Shown here in pieces: positions 1 through 11,316 of a stretch of 64,000 bases of DNA. Under the pieces are notes generated by a model, which was given only the letters and a program-made list of their open reading frames with translations, had not been told where the DNA came from and ran no database searches. Both the position numbers and the translations under genes were made by a program. Positions within the stretch are counted from its first letter, which is position 1, and every line of letters begins with the position of its first letter. The stretch spans positions 620,001 through 684,000 of the forward strand of contig NZ_JACNMJ010000001.1 of NCBI RefSeq assembly GCF_014526325.1, read 5' to 3'. The DNA comes from Psychroserpens algicola. GTDB lineage: Bacteria; Bacteroidota; Bacteroidia; Flavobacteriales; Flavobacteriaceae.

Positions 1-1
1 T

Positions 2-3000
2 CAAGTCACATTAAATTGGTTAAACCCATTACCAACTTCTTGTTTTGACGATATCCTTATTGTTGCCAATGAAGGTCCTGTGGTATTTACGCCTACAGGT
101 GATGGTTCTGCTTATACAGCTAATTCAAATTATACAGGTCCGAATCAAGTGGTGTATAAAGGTTCAGGAAACACCGTTGCAGTAACCGGTCTTACCAATG
201 GAACAAGCTATTGTTTTAGAGCATTTATCGTAAGAGGAACGACCTGGACTGGAGGTGTTGAAGTGTGTGCTGTACCATCTTTAACCTATTGTACTTCTGA
301 AGGTGATGGTGGCGATGGTTATTTTACTTTGATTAACAACGTGAGCTTTAATACTATTGACAACCCTTCACCTATAACTACTGATAATGCGTATTCTGAT
401 TTTACTTCAATTTCAACAGATGTTGTTCTTGGCGAAACTTATAATCTTGAAGTACGCGTAGAAACAGATGGTGCTTTTACAACAACTGCAAGAGCATGGA
501 TAGACTGGAATAATAACGGATCTTTTGAAGCCAGTGAACAATATGAATTAGGGAATGCTTACGACGTTATTGATGGTGCAACCGACGGTAGCCCATTAGC
601 TATTGAAGTTCCAACCAATGCCGTGATTGCAGCAACAAGAATGCGTATTTCAAATAGATATGGGACAAACGCTCCTACATCATGTCTAACTCCTTTTGAT
701 GGTGAAGTTGAAGATTATACGATAAACGTTATTCAACCTGCTACTGCAGAAATGAATATCAAAGGAAATAATATCACTATTCCAAATGGCTTTAATGATG
801 CCGCTAATGGTGGTTTAAATCAAACACTTTTTGCTTCTACAAATGTAGGAGCCAATGGTCCTGTTAAGATTTATACTATTGAAAACATTGGTGCAACAAC
901 GTTAAATTTAACAGGTGCTCCAAGAGTACAACTTGCAGGTGCACATCCTGGAGATTTTACAGTAACCGTACAACCTGGAGCTACAGTAGGATCATTAGCA
1001 ACATCTGAGTTTAGAATTCGATTTGATCCAACTGCAGATGGTGTTCGTACAGCTATTGTAACCATACAAAATTCTGATAGTGACGAAAATCCATACACTT
1101 TTGCTATTCAAGGTACTGCAGTATGTAGTACAACATTAATCAGTTCGATTTGGCCTAATCAAGGTCCGGAAAACACAGAAGTCACGATCACATCAGCAAA
1201 TGATTTAACTGGAGCTACAGCAACCATCAATGGTTTGCCAATGACTACTGTATCGTCTTCAGCTACCGAACTGGTTGTGCTGGTTCCAAGTGGTGCTTCA
1301 TCTGGGAATATTGCCGTACAATTCAGTACAGGCTGTTCGTCTACGAATTCATTTACAGTAATTGATACTGCAATTAGCGGATGCGATACCACAAATGCGA
1401 ATACACTTAGCGAACTTTTTATAAGTGAAATTACCGATGCTGAAACCGGTAGCTCATCTTACGTAGAAATATATAATGGCACACCTAATACTGTAAATCT
1501 TTCTGATTATGCTGTGAATGTGTATAACAACGGGAATACTAGTCCTTCAAGTTCTAATGCTCTTAGTGGTAATTTGGCATCTGGAGGAGTTTACGTCATT
1601 ACAATTGGTACGACATCGTGTTCACCATTAAATAACTTAAGTGTCACTCCAGATCAAACGTTTGGTTCATCAAGTGGTATTAATTTTAATACTGACAGCT
1701 CTGATGCGATTAGTTTGTATAAAATTTCAACCGATACAGACGTTGATATATTTGGCCTATATGAAAGTGACAATTGGGCAAATGGATTAGGAATAGGTGT
1801 TGACGGTGTTAATTTCCGTAGAAGAAATGATACATCGCCGCTTCCAAACCCAACTGAACATCACTTTGATATTAATGAATGGGATATCATCGATTGGACA
1901 AATTGTGGTGATTCTGATTATGTCGATATTGGTCAATTTGATTTTTCAACAGGTGTTCCACCTACAGTATCAGTACTTAATTCACCAACATTTAGCTGTA
2001 CAACCACTGTGCAATTATCTGTTACTGGAACTGAAGGTGTTTCTGGTAATCAAGGATTGACTTATCAGTGGTATTATTTAGTACCAAGTGCAAATGCCTT
2101 TGTCGTTGTTCCTAATACTGCCGATTTTAATAACGTATCAACTAATGCAACATTAGACATCGTTAATCCATTATCCTATGTCGATTATCAATTCTATTGC
2201 CAGGTAAGAGAAGATAATGCTACATGCTATGTTGCTTCTAACGCTGTAAAACTTTCGGCTATTACAACAATTTGGGATGGTAGTGACTGGACCAATTTTA
2301 CAGCTCCTACTGAAGACGATATTGCTATTATCGATGGAACTTACGATACCGCTGTAGATGGAGATATTGATGCTTGTCAGTTAATCGTTAATTCAGGTAC
2401 TGGTCGTATTTTAAATATTGCAAATTCTACTTATGTCAGAGTTGTTAACGATCTGACAGTAAACGGAAATGTTATCGTAAAAACAGATGGTGCATTTGTT
2501 CAAGACAATGATTTAGCAATTGTTGACGGAGACGTACTAACTACAAGAGATAAAATTTCCGTAGAAAAAGAAACAGCACCTTTAGCAACGTATCAAGAGT
2601 ACACCTATTGGAGTGCTCCAGTTGAGGGAGAGCTCATAAGTAATGGGTTAAATGAAGCTGACCCGCTTCGTATCTTTTGGTTTAATGCGGAAAATTATCG
2701 TGATTCGACCCAAGAAACCAATAATGATGATGCCGCAGTTCCTGGTCAAGATGACATAGATGACATGGCACCTTTTGACTGGCAGCCAGCTGCTCAATCT
2801 TCTACCATGCTTCCTGGAGTTGGATACGCTGCAACACATAACAGTATTGGTTTTACTCCTTCGCAATACATATACATTTTTGAAGGGCCTTTTAATAATG
2901 GTATTATTGAAGTTGATTTGTACCGAAATGATGCTGAAATGGCAGATACCAACTGGAATTTTATAGGAAACCCTTATCCTTCAGCTATTGATGCAGATGA

Positions 3001-4066
3001 ATTTTTAAATACGCATACCTATGATGCGACAACCAATCCTACTGGTGTGATTAATGGTGCTATTTTCTTCTGGTCTCATAATACGGCTGCTGATGGAAAT
3101 ACAAATGGTAATGAGGTTCTAAATTACTCACAGAGTGATTATGCTGTTATAAATGGAACTGGTGAAACAGCTGGAGGTGATGGCTTACCAGTAGATCGTT
3201 TTATTCCTTCTGGCCAAGGCTTTTTTGTATCGATGCACAATAGCGCCTCATCAACAGTTTCATCTGGATCTATTAGAACAACACCTATTGCTTTTAATAA
3301 CAGTATGAGAGTTACTGGAAATAATACACAGTTCTTTAGAAACGATAATAGCTCTGGTCCAAACAAAATTCGATTGAATTTAACAACCGAATCTGGTGTA
3401 TTTAATCAAATCTTAATTGGATACGTTAATGGTGCTACAGATGCTGATGATGGTATGTATTTTGATGCTCATAAAAATTTGTCTGCCAATGCAAATTCTA
3501 TCATCTACTCTTTATTAGATACGCCTGAGAGCAAGAAATTTGCAATTCAGGGTAAAGACCCAAATAACTTAGGTTTAGATGAAATTATCCCTCTAGGGTT
3601 CTACACTTCGATTGAAGAAGCAACTTTATACACGATTGAAATCGCTGATTTAGAAGGTGCGTTTATGACTCAAAATACAGTGTACCTAAAAGATAAGTTA
3701 CTTGGCATTGTTCATAATTTATCGGAAAACAACTATACATTCACTTCGGAAACAGGAGAATTTAATGATCGCTTTGATATTGTGTTTCAAGCTGAAGCCC
3801 TTTCGGTTACAGAAAATGAAGCCTCTTCAAATGACTTATCTATAACTGAACTTGGTGATAGTGATGTGGAATTTTCGGTAGGACAAGGTTTTGTTATCAA
3901 GCAGGTAGAAATCATTGATGTTGTTGGACGAACGATTTACAAATTAAAAGGTAATAACAGCACCGAAGTTTTTAACTTATCGCGTTTAAGTCAAGCGGCA
4001 TACATTGCTAAAGTGACACTTTCTAACGGACAGGTTATTACCAAAAAAGCGGTAAAGAGACATTAA
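2..4066 (+). CDS. Multidomain T9SS-sorted adhesin-like protein, 5' end cut by the window
   Basis: The frame is open from base 2 and the residues before the GTG at 80 continue a fibronectin-III-like fold, so the gene begins outside the window. Domains seen in order: the end of an FN3 repeat; a GEVED-type domain (bases about 290-735); an ASPM/Hydin-like choice-of-anchor domain (about 750-1120); an IPT/TIG domain (about 1140-1370); a lamin-tail domain (about 1400-1660); Ig/PKD-like repeats; and a C-terminal type A T9SS sorting domain (about 3790-4066) ending in a basic KKAVKRH tail. Such proteins cross the outer membrane through T9SS and stay on the surface or are released. There is no catalytic motif I recognise. 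It is followed by a strong hairpin terminator shared with the convergent TonB receptor. The ligand is unknown; an adhesive role is inference. Confidence 0.88.
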   Translation, partial: QVTLNWLNPLPTSCFDDILIVANEGPVVFTPTGDGSAYTANSNYTGPNQVVYKGSGNTVAVTGLTNGTSYCFRAFIVRGTTWTGGVEVCAVPSLTYCTSEGDGGDGYFTLINNVSFNTIDNPSPITTDNAYSDFTSISTDVVLGETYNLEVRVETDGAFTTTARAWIDWNNNGSFEASEQYELGNAYDVIDGATDGSPLAIEVPTNAVIAATRMRISNRYGTNAPTSCLTPFDGEVEDYTINVIQPATAEMNIKGNNITIPNGFNDAANGGLNQTLFASTNVGANGPVKIYTIENIGATTLNLTGAPRVQLAGAHPGDFTVTVQPGATVGSLATSEFRIRFDPTADGVRTAIVTIQNSDSDENPYTFAIQGTAVCSTTLISSIWPNQGPENTEVTITSANDLTGATATINGLPMTTVSSSATELVVLVPSGASSGNIAVQFSTGCSSTNSFTVIDTAISGCDTTNANTLSELFISEITDAETGSSSYVEIYNGTPNTVNLSDYAVNVYNNGNTSPSSSNALSGNLASGGVYVITIGTTSCSPLNNLSVTPDQTFGSSSGINFNTDSSDAISLYKISTDTDVDIFGLYESDNWANGLGIGVDGVNFRRRNDTSPLPNPTEHHFDINEWDIIDWTNCGDSDYVDIGQFDFSTGVPPTVSVLNSPTFSCTTTVQLSVTGTEGVSGNQGLTYQWYYLVPSANAFVVVPNTADFNNVSTNATLDIVNPLSYVDYQFYCQVREDNATCYVASNAVKLSAITTIWDGSDWTNFTAPTEDDIAIIDGTYDTAVDGDIDACQLIVNSGTGRILNIANSTYVRVVNDLTVNGNVIVKTDGAFVQDNDLAIVDGDVLTTRDKISVEKETAPLATYQEYTYWSAPVEGELISNGLNEADPLRIFWFNAENYRDSTQETNNDDAAVPGQDDIDDMAPFDWQPAAQSSTMLPGVGYAATHNSIGFTPSQYIYIFEGPFNNGIIEVDLYRNDAEMADTNWNFIGNPYPSAIDADEFLNTHTYDATTNPTGVINGAIFFWSHNTAADGNTNGNEVLNYSQSDYAVINGTGETAGGDGLPVDRFIPSGQGFFVSMHNSASSTVSSGSIRTTPIAFNNSMRVTGNNTQFFRNDNSSGPNKIRLNLTTESGVFNQILIGYVNGATDADDGMYFDAHKNLSANANSIIYSLLDTPESKKFAIQGKDPNNLGLDEIIPLGFYTSIEEATLYTIEIADLEGAFMTQNTVYLKDKLLGIVHNLSENNYTFTSETGEFNDRFDIVFQAEALSVTENEASSNDLSITELGDSDVEFSVGQGFVIKQVEIIDVVGRTIYKLKGNNSTEVFNLSRLSQAAYIAKVTLSNGQVITKKAVKRH

Positions 4067-4084
4067 ACCAAATAATGGTATTGT

Positions 4085-4120
4085 AAAAAAAGAGGCTTCA
4101 GTTTTGAAGCCTCTTTTTTT
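4085..4120. terminator. Bidirectional rho-independent terminator
   Basis: A 16-bp perfect stem (A7-GAGGCTTCA at 4085-4100 with its complement at 4105-4120) and a 4-base loop, with a T run on both strands. It lies between convergent genes and its last bases overlap the stop of the TonB receptor gene. Confidence 0.9.
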
Positions 4121-6530
4121 ATAAACTATAACGTAGTGAAACGATGAAGTTTCTACCTGGAGCTGCAATACCTGAAGAATACGTTTGATAGCGTTGATCT
4201 GTGATGTTTTCTAAAGATGCAACTATTGTAGCTGCATCAGTGATATCATATTGTGTTCTTAGGTTAAGTGTATACCAAGATGGCGCATATGGATTTCCAT
4301 TACGATCTAAAGCGTAGATATAATCTTTGACCTGTTCGGAAGGTGCCAATTGGGTAAACGACAATTCATTGTTGTATTCTGCAAAAGCATCAATTTGAAC
4401 TTTATCATTTTGCCATACAAAATGGGTGTTTCCAAAATTTGGAGCAATATGTCTCACAGGAACCTCAACACCTTCATCTTCTTCAGTTCCTCCAATAATA
4501 TTGTATTGTGAAGTGAGTTTAAACTGTTTGGAAAAATTGAGTTGAATTCCAGCTTCAAATCCGTAAATCCAGTTTTTTGATGCATTTTGAATAGCTTGAA
4601 CGTTACTCAACTCGCCATCATACTCAATTTGAGACTCACCATTTAAGGTAAAGTCTCTTCGGATTAACGCATTATCTAAAAAAGTATAATATGTTGCCAT
4701 ATCTATTATAAAAACCTCATCAAAATTAAGCTTTAAACCCAATTCGCCTCCATAAGCATACTCAGGTTTAAGATGTTGATTAGGCACCACAACCGATCCT
4801 GGTTCAGAATCAAATACTTTACCTATATCATCTATATTAGGCGCTCTAAAAGCCGTTGACGCATTAAATTTCCATTGTATCATATCATTAGGTATCCAGC
4901 GTATTCCAGCTGTTCCTGTTAGTGCTCCAGTATTGAGCTCTGTACCATCAAACGGTAAGTTTAAATATTGATTATTTGCTTTAAAATCTGCATTTGCCAA
5001 TATATGGTTGTATCGTAATCCAGATTGAAACACAAACTTTGCATTTGGTTTATGTTTAAAACTCGCATAAGCTGCTATAGATTGCCAGTTAGAACCATTT
5101 GGATACCTAGACACTGTTGGACTTGTAGTATTAGACACAATATTAAAGGTTTCTCCTGTAGATTTCACGTGATTATATACATATTCTAGTCCGTAAAAAA
5201 GTTTGCTTCTTTCGTTTAAATCTTTTTCTAAATCGACATTTAACGAATACGCATCTACAGCCTCTTCTCTTATATTTCTTTCTTCAGATTGAAAATCTCT
5301 ATCTAATCTACTTTCCTGAAAATTTTGATATGCTAAAGTCGCTTGAACTTTATCGTATAAATTAGAACTACTGCTTAATTTAGTCACTTGAAAGTTTCCC
5401 ATGAACCAGCGTTGCGGACCGTAGTTCCATTCGGCTGACCTTAAATTTTCATCTCTGTATCTTATGAGTCTGTCATATCGCGAGTAGGACGACGTTGTGG
5501 TATAATACAATCCTAAATCAAAACTCAAATCTTCAAAAGGTTCATATTTTACCTTTTGCAAAACATTAATCTGGTCATAACCTGTAGGAGTTTGAATACG
5601 TGGAATGTTGTTTTGAACGATAACATCTTCACCATTAATAGTCTCGACATATTCTGGTCTCAAATAATCCTCTGGACCATGAGCTCCCATTCGTAAATCA
5701 TCAAAATCGGTATAACTTACACTGGTTAAAAACGCCCATTTTTTTAATCCGAAATTGACATCTATATGTCCTGTCTTTTCTTTATTTGCTGTAGCGTACC
5801 GGGTTGCAACGTTGGCATTAAAGTACAAGGAATCCCTATAGGATAATTGAGGTTTTTTTGAATAGAAACTCATCACGCCTCCTATGGCATCACTTCCATA
5901 AACGACCGAGCCTGCGCCTAAGGTAATTTCGGTGTTTTGAACAGAAAACGGATCTACAGAAATCACGTTTTGTAAATTTCCGCCTCTGAAAATAGCATTG
6001 TTCATTCTAACACCATCTACAGTAATTAGTAGTCGGTTGGTAGAAAACCCTCTTATCATTGGGCTACCACCACCTAACTGACTTTTTTGAATGTAAACAT
6101 TACCTGTGCTTTCGAGTAAATCGGCACTGGTTTGTGGATTTTCAAATTGAATATCTCCAGCATTAATATTGACTATCGTTTGAGGAATATCTCGTTTACT
6201 TTGTTCAAACTTAGAAGCAGAGACAACCACCTGATCTAAATTTTCAATACTTGGTGTTAAATAAACGATATAATTGTCCTTTTTAATATCTGACTTTTTC
6301 AATGCTTTTTTGATATACAGTATATTCTGAAAATAAATCATTTCGTCCTCAGAAAACTGGTCTAATGACGCCTCGCCTTCCAGATTGGTAATAGCAGATT
6401 TATTTTTTTTAGTATTGAAAATCGTAACACCAGATATTGGAGTATTAGTTGCATCTTCAACAACTCTAACCGTTTGTGAGTTACATATTGCCAAGGAAAA
6501 GATAAAAAGTACGGAAAGCGTAAATTTCAT
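4119..6530 (-). CDS. TonB-dependent outer-membrane receptor (heme/hemoglobin-receptor-like)
   Basis: 803 residues. A signal peptide (1-18) is followed by a carboxypeptidase-regulatory-like domain (about 20-100), a plug domain (about 105-225) and a 22-strand-type barrel to the C-terminus. The plug carries MIRGFSTNRLLITVDGVRMN and a GSVVYGSDAIGGV segment, as in TonB receptors grouped with hemoglobin/heme receptors. The protein would import a substrate across the outer membrane using TonB energy. It is the last gene of a minus-strand operon, 5 bp after recO. The substrate cannot be read from sequence: iron or heme is a family-level guess, and no heme-binding neighbour is present. Confidence 0.9.
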   Translation of the reverse strand: MKFTLSVLFIFSLAICNSQTVRVVEDATNTPISGVTIFNTKKNKSAITNLEGEASLDQFSEDEMIYFQNILYIKKALKKSDIKKDNYIVYLTPSIENLDQVVVSASKFEQSKRDIPQTIVNINAGDIQFENPQTSADLLESTGNVYIQKSQLGGGSPMIRGFSTNRLLITVDGVRMNNAIFRGGNLQNVISVDPFSVQNTEITLGAGSVVYGSDAIGGVMSFYSKKPQLSYRDSLYFNANVATRYATANKEKTGHIDVNFGLKKWAFLTSVSYTDFDDLRMGAHGPEDYLRPEYVETINGEDVIVQNNIPRIQTPTGYDQINVLQKVKYEPFEDLSFDLGLYYTTTSSYSRYDRLIRYRDENLRSAEWNYGPQRWFMGNFQVTKLSSSSNLYDKVQATLAYQNFQESRLDRDFQSEERNIREEAVDAYSLNVDLEKDLNERSKLFYGLEYVYNHVKSTGETFNIVSNTTSPTVSRYPNGSNWQSIAAYASFKHKPNAKFVFQSGLRYNHILANADFKANNQYLNLPFDGTELNTGALTGTAGIRWIPNDMIQWKFNASTAFRAPNIDDIGKVFDSEPGSVVVPNQHLKPEYAYGGELGLKLNFDEVFIIDMATYYTFLDNALIRRDFTLNGESQIEYDGELSNVQAIQNASKNWIYGFEAGIQLNFSKQFKLTSQYNIIGGTEEDEGVEVPVRHIAPNFGNTHFVWQNDKVQIDAFAEYNNELSFTQLAPSEQVKDYIYALDRNGNPYAPSWYTLNLRTQYDITDAATIVASLENITDQRYQTYSSGIAAPGRNFIVSLRYSL

Positions 6531-6535
6531 AAAGA

Positions 6536-7255
6536 TTATTTAAATACCTGATTGAAAATTTGCAGAGATTTTGGTTTTTTAAAACTGCCCAAATGTAATT
6601 CAAAATATAACAATAGCATCGTTAGAAAGGATAGTCTTTGTTTTGAATTTAGTTTTACATTATCTAATTCATCAAAATTTGTGCCTAACAGCGCTTTTAA
6701 GACTGTTAAATTTTCACCTGAAATACTGTATAAATCTTGCTTTTTAGACTCAAATGACCCACTGTTTAAATTAAAGTACATGTGATTGACATCTGTTGTG
6801 TCAGGGTAAAACCCTAAGTGCTTGGTCAATTTAAGTAAAAATAATAAATGGAAATTTGAAAAATCATCTTTGGTATCAAGCCATCTAAACGTCGTTTCGA
6901 TATAATTATAAAGGCTTAGATTTTCTTCTTCTTCTCGCAATACCGAAGCCAATACTTCTGCTAAAAACATCGTGATGGCACTTTTTAATACATTGGTGTG
7001 CAAACTGGTAAAACTATAATCTAGCCTTAGATCTTTTATGGTTTGCAGAGATTGATTTTCTCTGTAATTTTCTTCGATTTGAAGTTGAGAAAGCAACTGA
7101 AAATAGGCAACCTTAGAATGTCCTTTTTTACGATTTAAAACCCCTCGTAACAAATAGCTCACTACGCCTTTATGGGACGTAAAGCATTTAACAATAAGAT
7201 CATTATCTCTATACCTTAGTTTCGAGAGAACAATAGCTTTGGTTTTAATTAACAT
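6536..7255 (-). CDS. recO: DNA repair protein RecO
   Basis: 239 residues. The N-terminal OB fold (1-80, beginning MLIKTKAIVLSKLRYRDND) and the helical C-terminal half match the RecO family, which loads RecA onto SSB-coated gaps with RecR in the RecFOR pathway. The zinc-binding cysteines of some RecO proteins are missing (only one Cys in the chain), as in other RecO proteins without zinc. It sits between the PorZ-like gene (11 bp upstream) and the TonB receptor (5 bp downstream), so it is probably co-transcribed with them. ATG start at 7255. Confidence 0.93.
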   Translation of the reverse strand: MLIKTKAIVLSKLRYRDNDLIVKCFTSHKGVVSYLLRGVLNRKKGHSKVAYFQLLSQLQIEENYRENQSLQTIKDLRLDYSFTSLHTNVLKSAITMFLAEVLASVLREEEENLSLYNYIETTFRWLDTKDDFSNFHLLFLLKLTKHLGFYPDTTDVNHMYFNLNSGSFESKKQDLYSISGENLTVLKALLGTNFDELDNVKLNSKQRLSFLTMLLLYFELHLGSFKKPKSLQIFNQVFK

Positions 7256-7266
7256 GGAACCTGTTG

Positions 7267-9627
7267 TTATCTAACGATAAGCACTTTTAATACTTTAGTT
7301 TCAAAAGAGTCTAAATCTGATATTAAAAACAAATAAACACCCGAAGCGACAACATTACCTCTGAAGTTTTTACCATTCCATACACCAGTGCCTCCATCGA
7401 TTGCAAAATTGTAGTTTGCTGAAGATGATCTTTGGTTGACTCTGGATTGCGCTTCGGCAACAAGATTGCCTTCAATATCTGTAATCTTAATATTTACATT
7501 TTCGGTCAACCCACTAACTTTTACACCATTATTAATATCATTTAAATCATCAAAACCTAAGATATTATATTCTGGTCTTACTGGGTTTGGATAAATATAG
7601 GCTTCTTCTAATGTTTCTTTGGGTTTAGTTCCGCCAGAAGAAAAAGACACCAAACCTCTGCTTGTTGCAAAATAGACTCTCCCAGATTCAGAATCTATGG
7701 AAATATCACTAATAGAATTTGACGGAAGTGGAGAATTATCGCTCGTAAAATGAAAGATTGTTTCTTGTCCGTCAGGTGAAAAATAAAACACTCCAGAATC
7801 TAAAGTTCCTATCCATTTATTATCAGATCCATCAATTTTTATATCTGTAATAAACTGACTGGAGAGTAATTCGGTAGGTATGCCATTTTCGAGAATCACA
7901 ATTTCGTTTACAGTTGGTGCTGGATTATCGATAAAATTTGTCGTATTAAATAATACCCTTAAACCAGATGAAGTGCCTATCCAAAGTTGATTTCTACTAT
8001 CTAATGCTAAGGCTGTCACTTGAGCTGTTGGCATGTTTTGTTCTTCATTGAAAAGGTTTTTAATCTGATTCGTATCCGTATCATAACCAATAACGCCGTT
8101 GTTATAAGCCGATATCCATTTCATTCCACCAGTTCCAACAACGATGTCACCAAAGCCGCTTTCATCAAATATATAATCTGAAATTAATTCTGAAAAACTA
8201 TAACCTTGCCATTGATCGGTTGAAGGGTCATAAGATTTTAAAGGACGCTCAACTTTTGAGGTCATCGTCCACAATACACCATTACTATCAAATTGAGATG
8301 CTGCTTGTCTAATTTGAGGTACATTAGGTAATGGGATTTCCAATCCGCTATTATTTTCATCATACAAAATTGTAGCTTGCTCATCGTTCATTTCAAGAAT
8401 TCCATCTATAAATGAGCTGATATAGACCTGACTGGGATTAAAAGGATTAATTGCTATATCACATAAGTTTCTGGCATTTAATAAGCTATCAAAAGGAATA
8501 TTGTTCCACGCTTCTTCTCTGTAAACACTAATGCCTCGACTTCTTGCTGGTGATGGATTAAATGATACCGTATAATCTCCATAAGTGGCCCATAAAACCC
8601 CATTTCCTGCTTGAATTTTAAATGCATCATTACGTGAAGGTCCCTCTGGTAAAATGATCTCAAATGGTTCACTACCATCATCAATAGTTTTTAAAACCCC
8701 TGTACTGTTTGTGCCGATGTAAATATGATCTTCCAGAAATGTTGCGCAGGTAAAACTGGTATCAAAATCAGCATTGGTCGTAGCGGTTTGTAGTTGGTTG
8801 AAATTTTCATCATATAAAAAAACATCTTCAATCAATGTGACAACCAAGTGGCTATTGACAGCATTGACATCAACTGGCAAGGTAGGATATGTAATTAGAG
8901 GGTTAAGGTTGTCATTGATGAGTTCATGTAAAACATTATTTAATTGAAGTACATAAAGTTTACTCCCTAAGGTTTGAATCGCAGGGAAATTACCAACAGT
9001 TACAGTTGACCATTGTTGATAGTCAATTAAATTTGGATTATCTAGTGACGCTTTTCTCAGGCCATTTCCGGAGCTACAGGCAGCATATATCGCGTTATTG
9101 AAAATGGCTGTTTGGTTGATGACAATCTGACTTCCTCCGTTACCAATAAAATAGGTATCACCAAATTGTAACTGATTTAAATCGTATATGGAAATTCCGT
9201 AATCTGTTGAAATATAAACAAGGCCATTATCTTCATTGAAATGGTTGATGTGCTTAAGTGTTGGAGAAATTGACTCTTTCTCAAGAATATCAACAACCGA
9301 TAATATTTCAGAATTAGAATCAAAAACAATTTCTATCAATCCAGACTCGTATCCTATCATTAATAATTCGAAATCTTCACTATAAGTAATCGTCGAAATA
9401 TTACCTCCTGACAGACCATTAATTGTGGTTAAAGTTTCTATTTCATTAGAAAACACGTCATAACTAAAAACTGCGTTTTCAGAAGCGGCAAAAATTTTAT
9501 CATTCCCCTGGGTGATATCTTTGATTTCAAAAAATGAAAAATAGCCTTCCCAAAGTGTAGAAAAATCTTGAGAAACACCTTTAAAAGACATAAGGGCTAA
9601 AAGTATAAATACTATTCGCTTCAACAT
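7267..9627 (-). CDS. porZ: Two-propeller T9SS-associated surface protein, PorZ-like
   Basis: 786 residues from the ATG at 9627. An in-frame TTG at 9645 lies inside the -7 promoter region and would spoil the signal peptide MLKRIVFILLALMSFKGVSQ. Two stretches of two-component-regulator-propeller-like blades (about 30-340 and 350-680) are followed by a C-terminal T9SS sorting domain that ends in VLIVR. In Porphyromonas gingivalis, PorZ has this architecture and length and works with PorU, PorV and PorQ in the attachment complex that processes T9SS cargo and links it to anionic LPS. The link to recO fits my recollection of flavobacterial genomes. Other propeller proteins share the fold, so the symbol is tentative. 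Confidence 0.72.
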   Translation of the reverse strand: MLKRIVFILLALMSFKGVSQDFSTLWEGYFSFFEIKDITQGNDKIFAASENAVFSYDVFSNEIETLTTINGLSGGNISTITYSEDFELLMIGYESGLIEIVFDSNSEILSVVDILEKESISPTLKHINHFNEDNGLVYISTDYGISIYDLNQLQFGDTYFIGNGGSQIVINQTAIFNNAIYAACSSGNGLRKASLDNPNLIDYQQWSTVTVGNFPAIQTLGSKLYVLQLNNVLHELINDNLNPLITYPTLPVDVNAVNSHLVVTLIEDVFLYDENFNQLQTATTNADFDTSFTCATFLEDHIYIGTNSTGVLKTIDDGSEPFEIILPEGPSRNDAFKIQAGNGVLWATYGDYTVSFNPSPARSRGISVYREEAWNNIPFDSLLNARNLCDIAINPFNPSQVYISSFIDGILEMNDEQATILYDENNSGLEIPLPNVPQIRQAASQFDSNGVLWTMTSKVERPLKSYDPSTDQWQGYSFSELISDYIFDESGFGDIVVGTGGMKWISAYNNGVIGYDTDTNQIKNLFNEEQNMPTAQVTALALDSRNQLWIGTSSGLRVLFNTTNFIDNPAPTVNEIVILENGIPTELLSSQFITDIKIDGSDNKWIGTLDSGVFYFSPDGQETIFHFTSDNSPLPSNSISDISIDSESGRVYFATSRGLVSFSSGGTKPKETLEEAYIYPNPVRPEYNILGFDDLNDINNGVKVSGLTENVNIKITDIEGNLVAEAQSRVNQRSSSANYNFAIDGGTGVWNGKNFRGNVVASGVYLFLISDLDSFETKVLKVLIVR

Positions 9628-9642
9628 ATTAATTAATTTTGT

Positions 9643-9650
9643 CAAATATA
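9643..9650 (-). promoter_or_regulatory. Candidate -7 box for the porZ-recO-TonB receptor operon
   Basis: TATATTTG on the minus strand matches the Bacteroidetes -7 consensus TAnnTTTG and lies 16 bp before the ATG at 9627. No clear -33 TTG was found. It supports the ATG over the TTG at 9645. Confidence 0.5.
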
Positions 9651-9700
9651 TTTATATCTAACGACATTTTCTTCAATATCATATAAGACCTATTAATAAA

Positions 9701-9729
9701 AAAGCTTTCAGCGGTAAACTGAAAGCTTT
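9701..9729 (-). terminator. Terminator of gdhA
   Basis: An 11-bp perfect stem (AAAGCTTTCAG and its complement) with a 7-base loop; on the minus strand it is followed by TTTTTTATT. It lies 22 bp after the gdhA stop. Confidence 0.85.
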
Positions 9730-9750
9730 TAATTTTATGTTGATACGTTA

Positions 9751-11097
<1,347 letters not shown>

Positions 11098-11133
11098 TTA
11101 AAGTATTATTAATCGATCTTGATTTTTGTACTA

Positions 11134-11141
11134 CAAAGATA
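11134..11141 (-). promoter_or_regulatory. Candidate -7 box of gdhA
   Basis: TATCTTTG on the minus strand is a perfect match to TAnnTTTG, 39 bp upstream of the gdhA ATG. A matching -33 element was not identified. Confidence 0.55.
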
Positions 11142-11316
11142 CATTATCTTTAAAATGTACGTACTTTTTTTTTAATATTCTCAATAGAAGTTTAATACAC
11201 TATTAAATTATCATTATACCGTTGTTCGGATATTTTTACATTTCGTCTAATCATTTGGTAGTTCATCCAGTTTTTATATATTTGTTAGCAAACTAGCCCT
11301 CAGCAAAATATGACCT

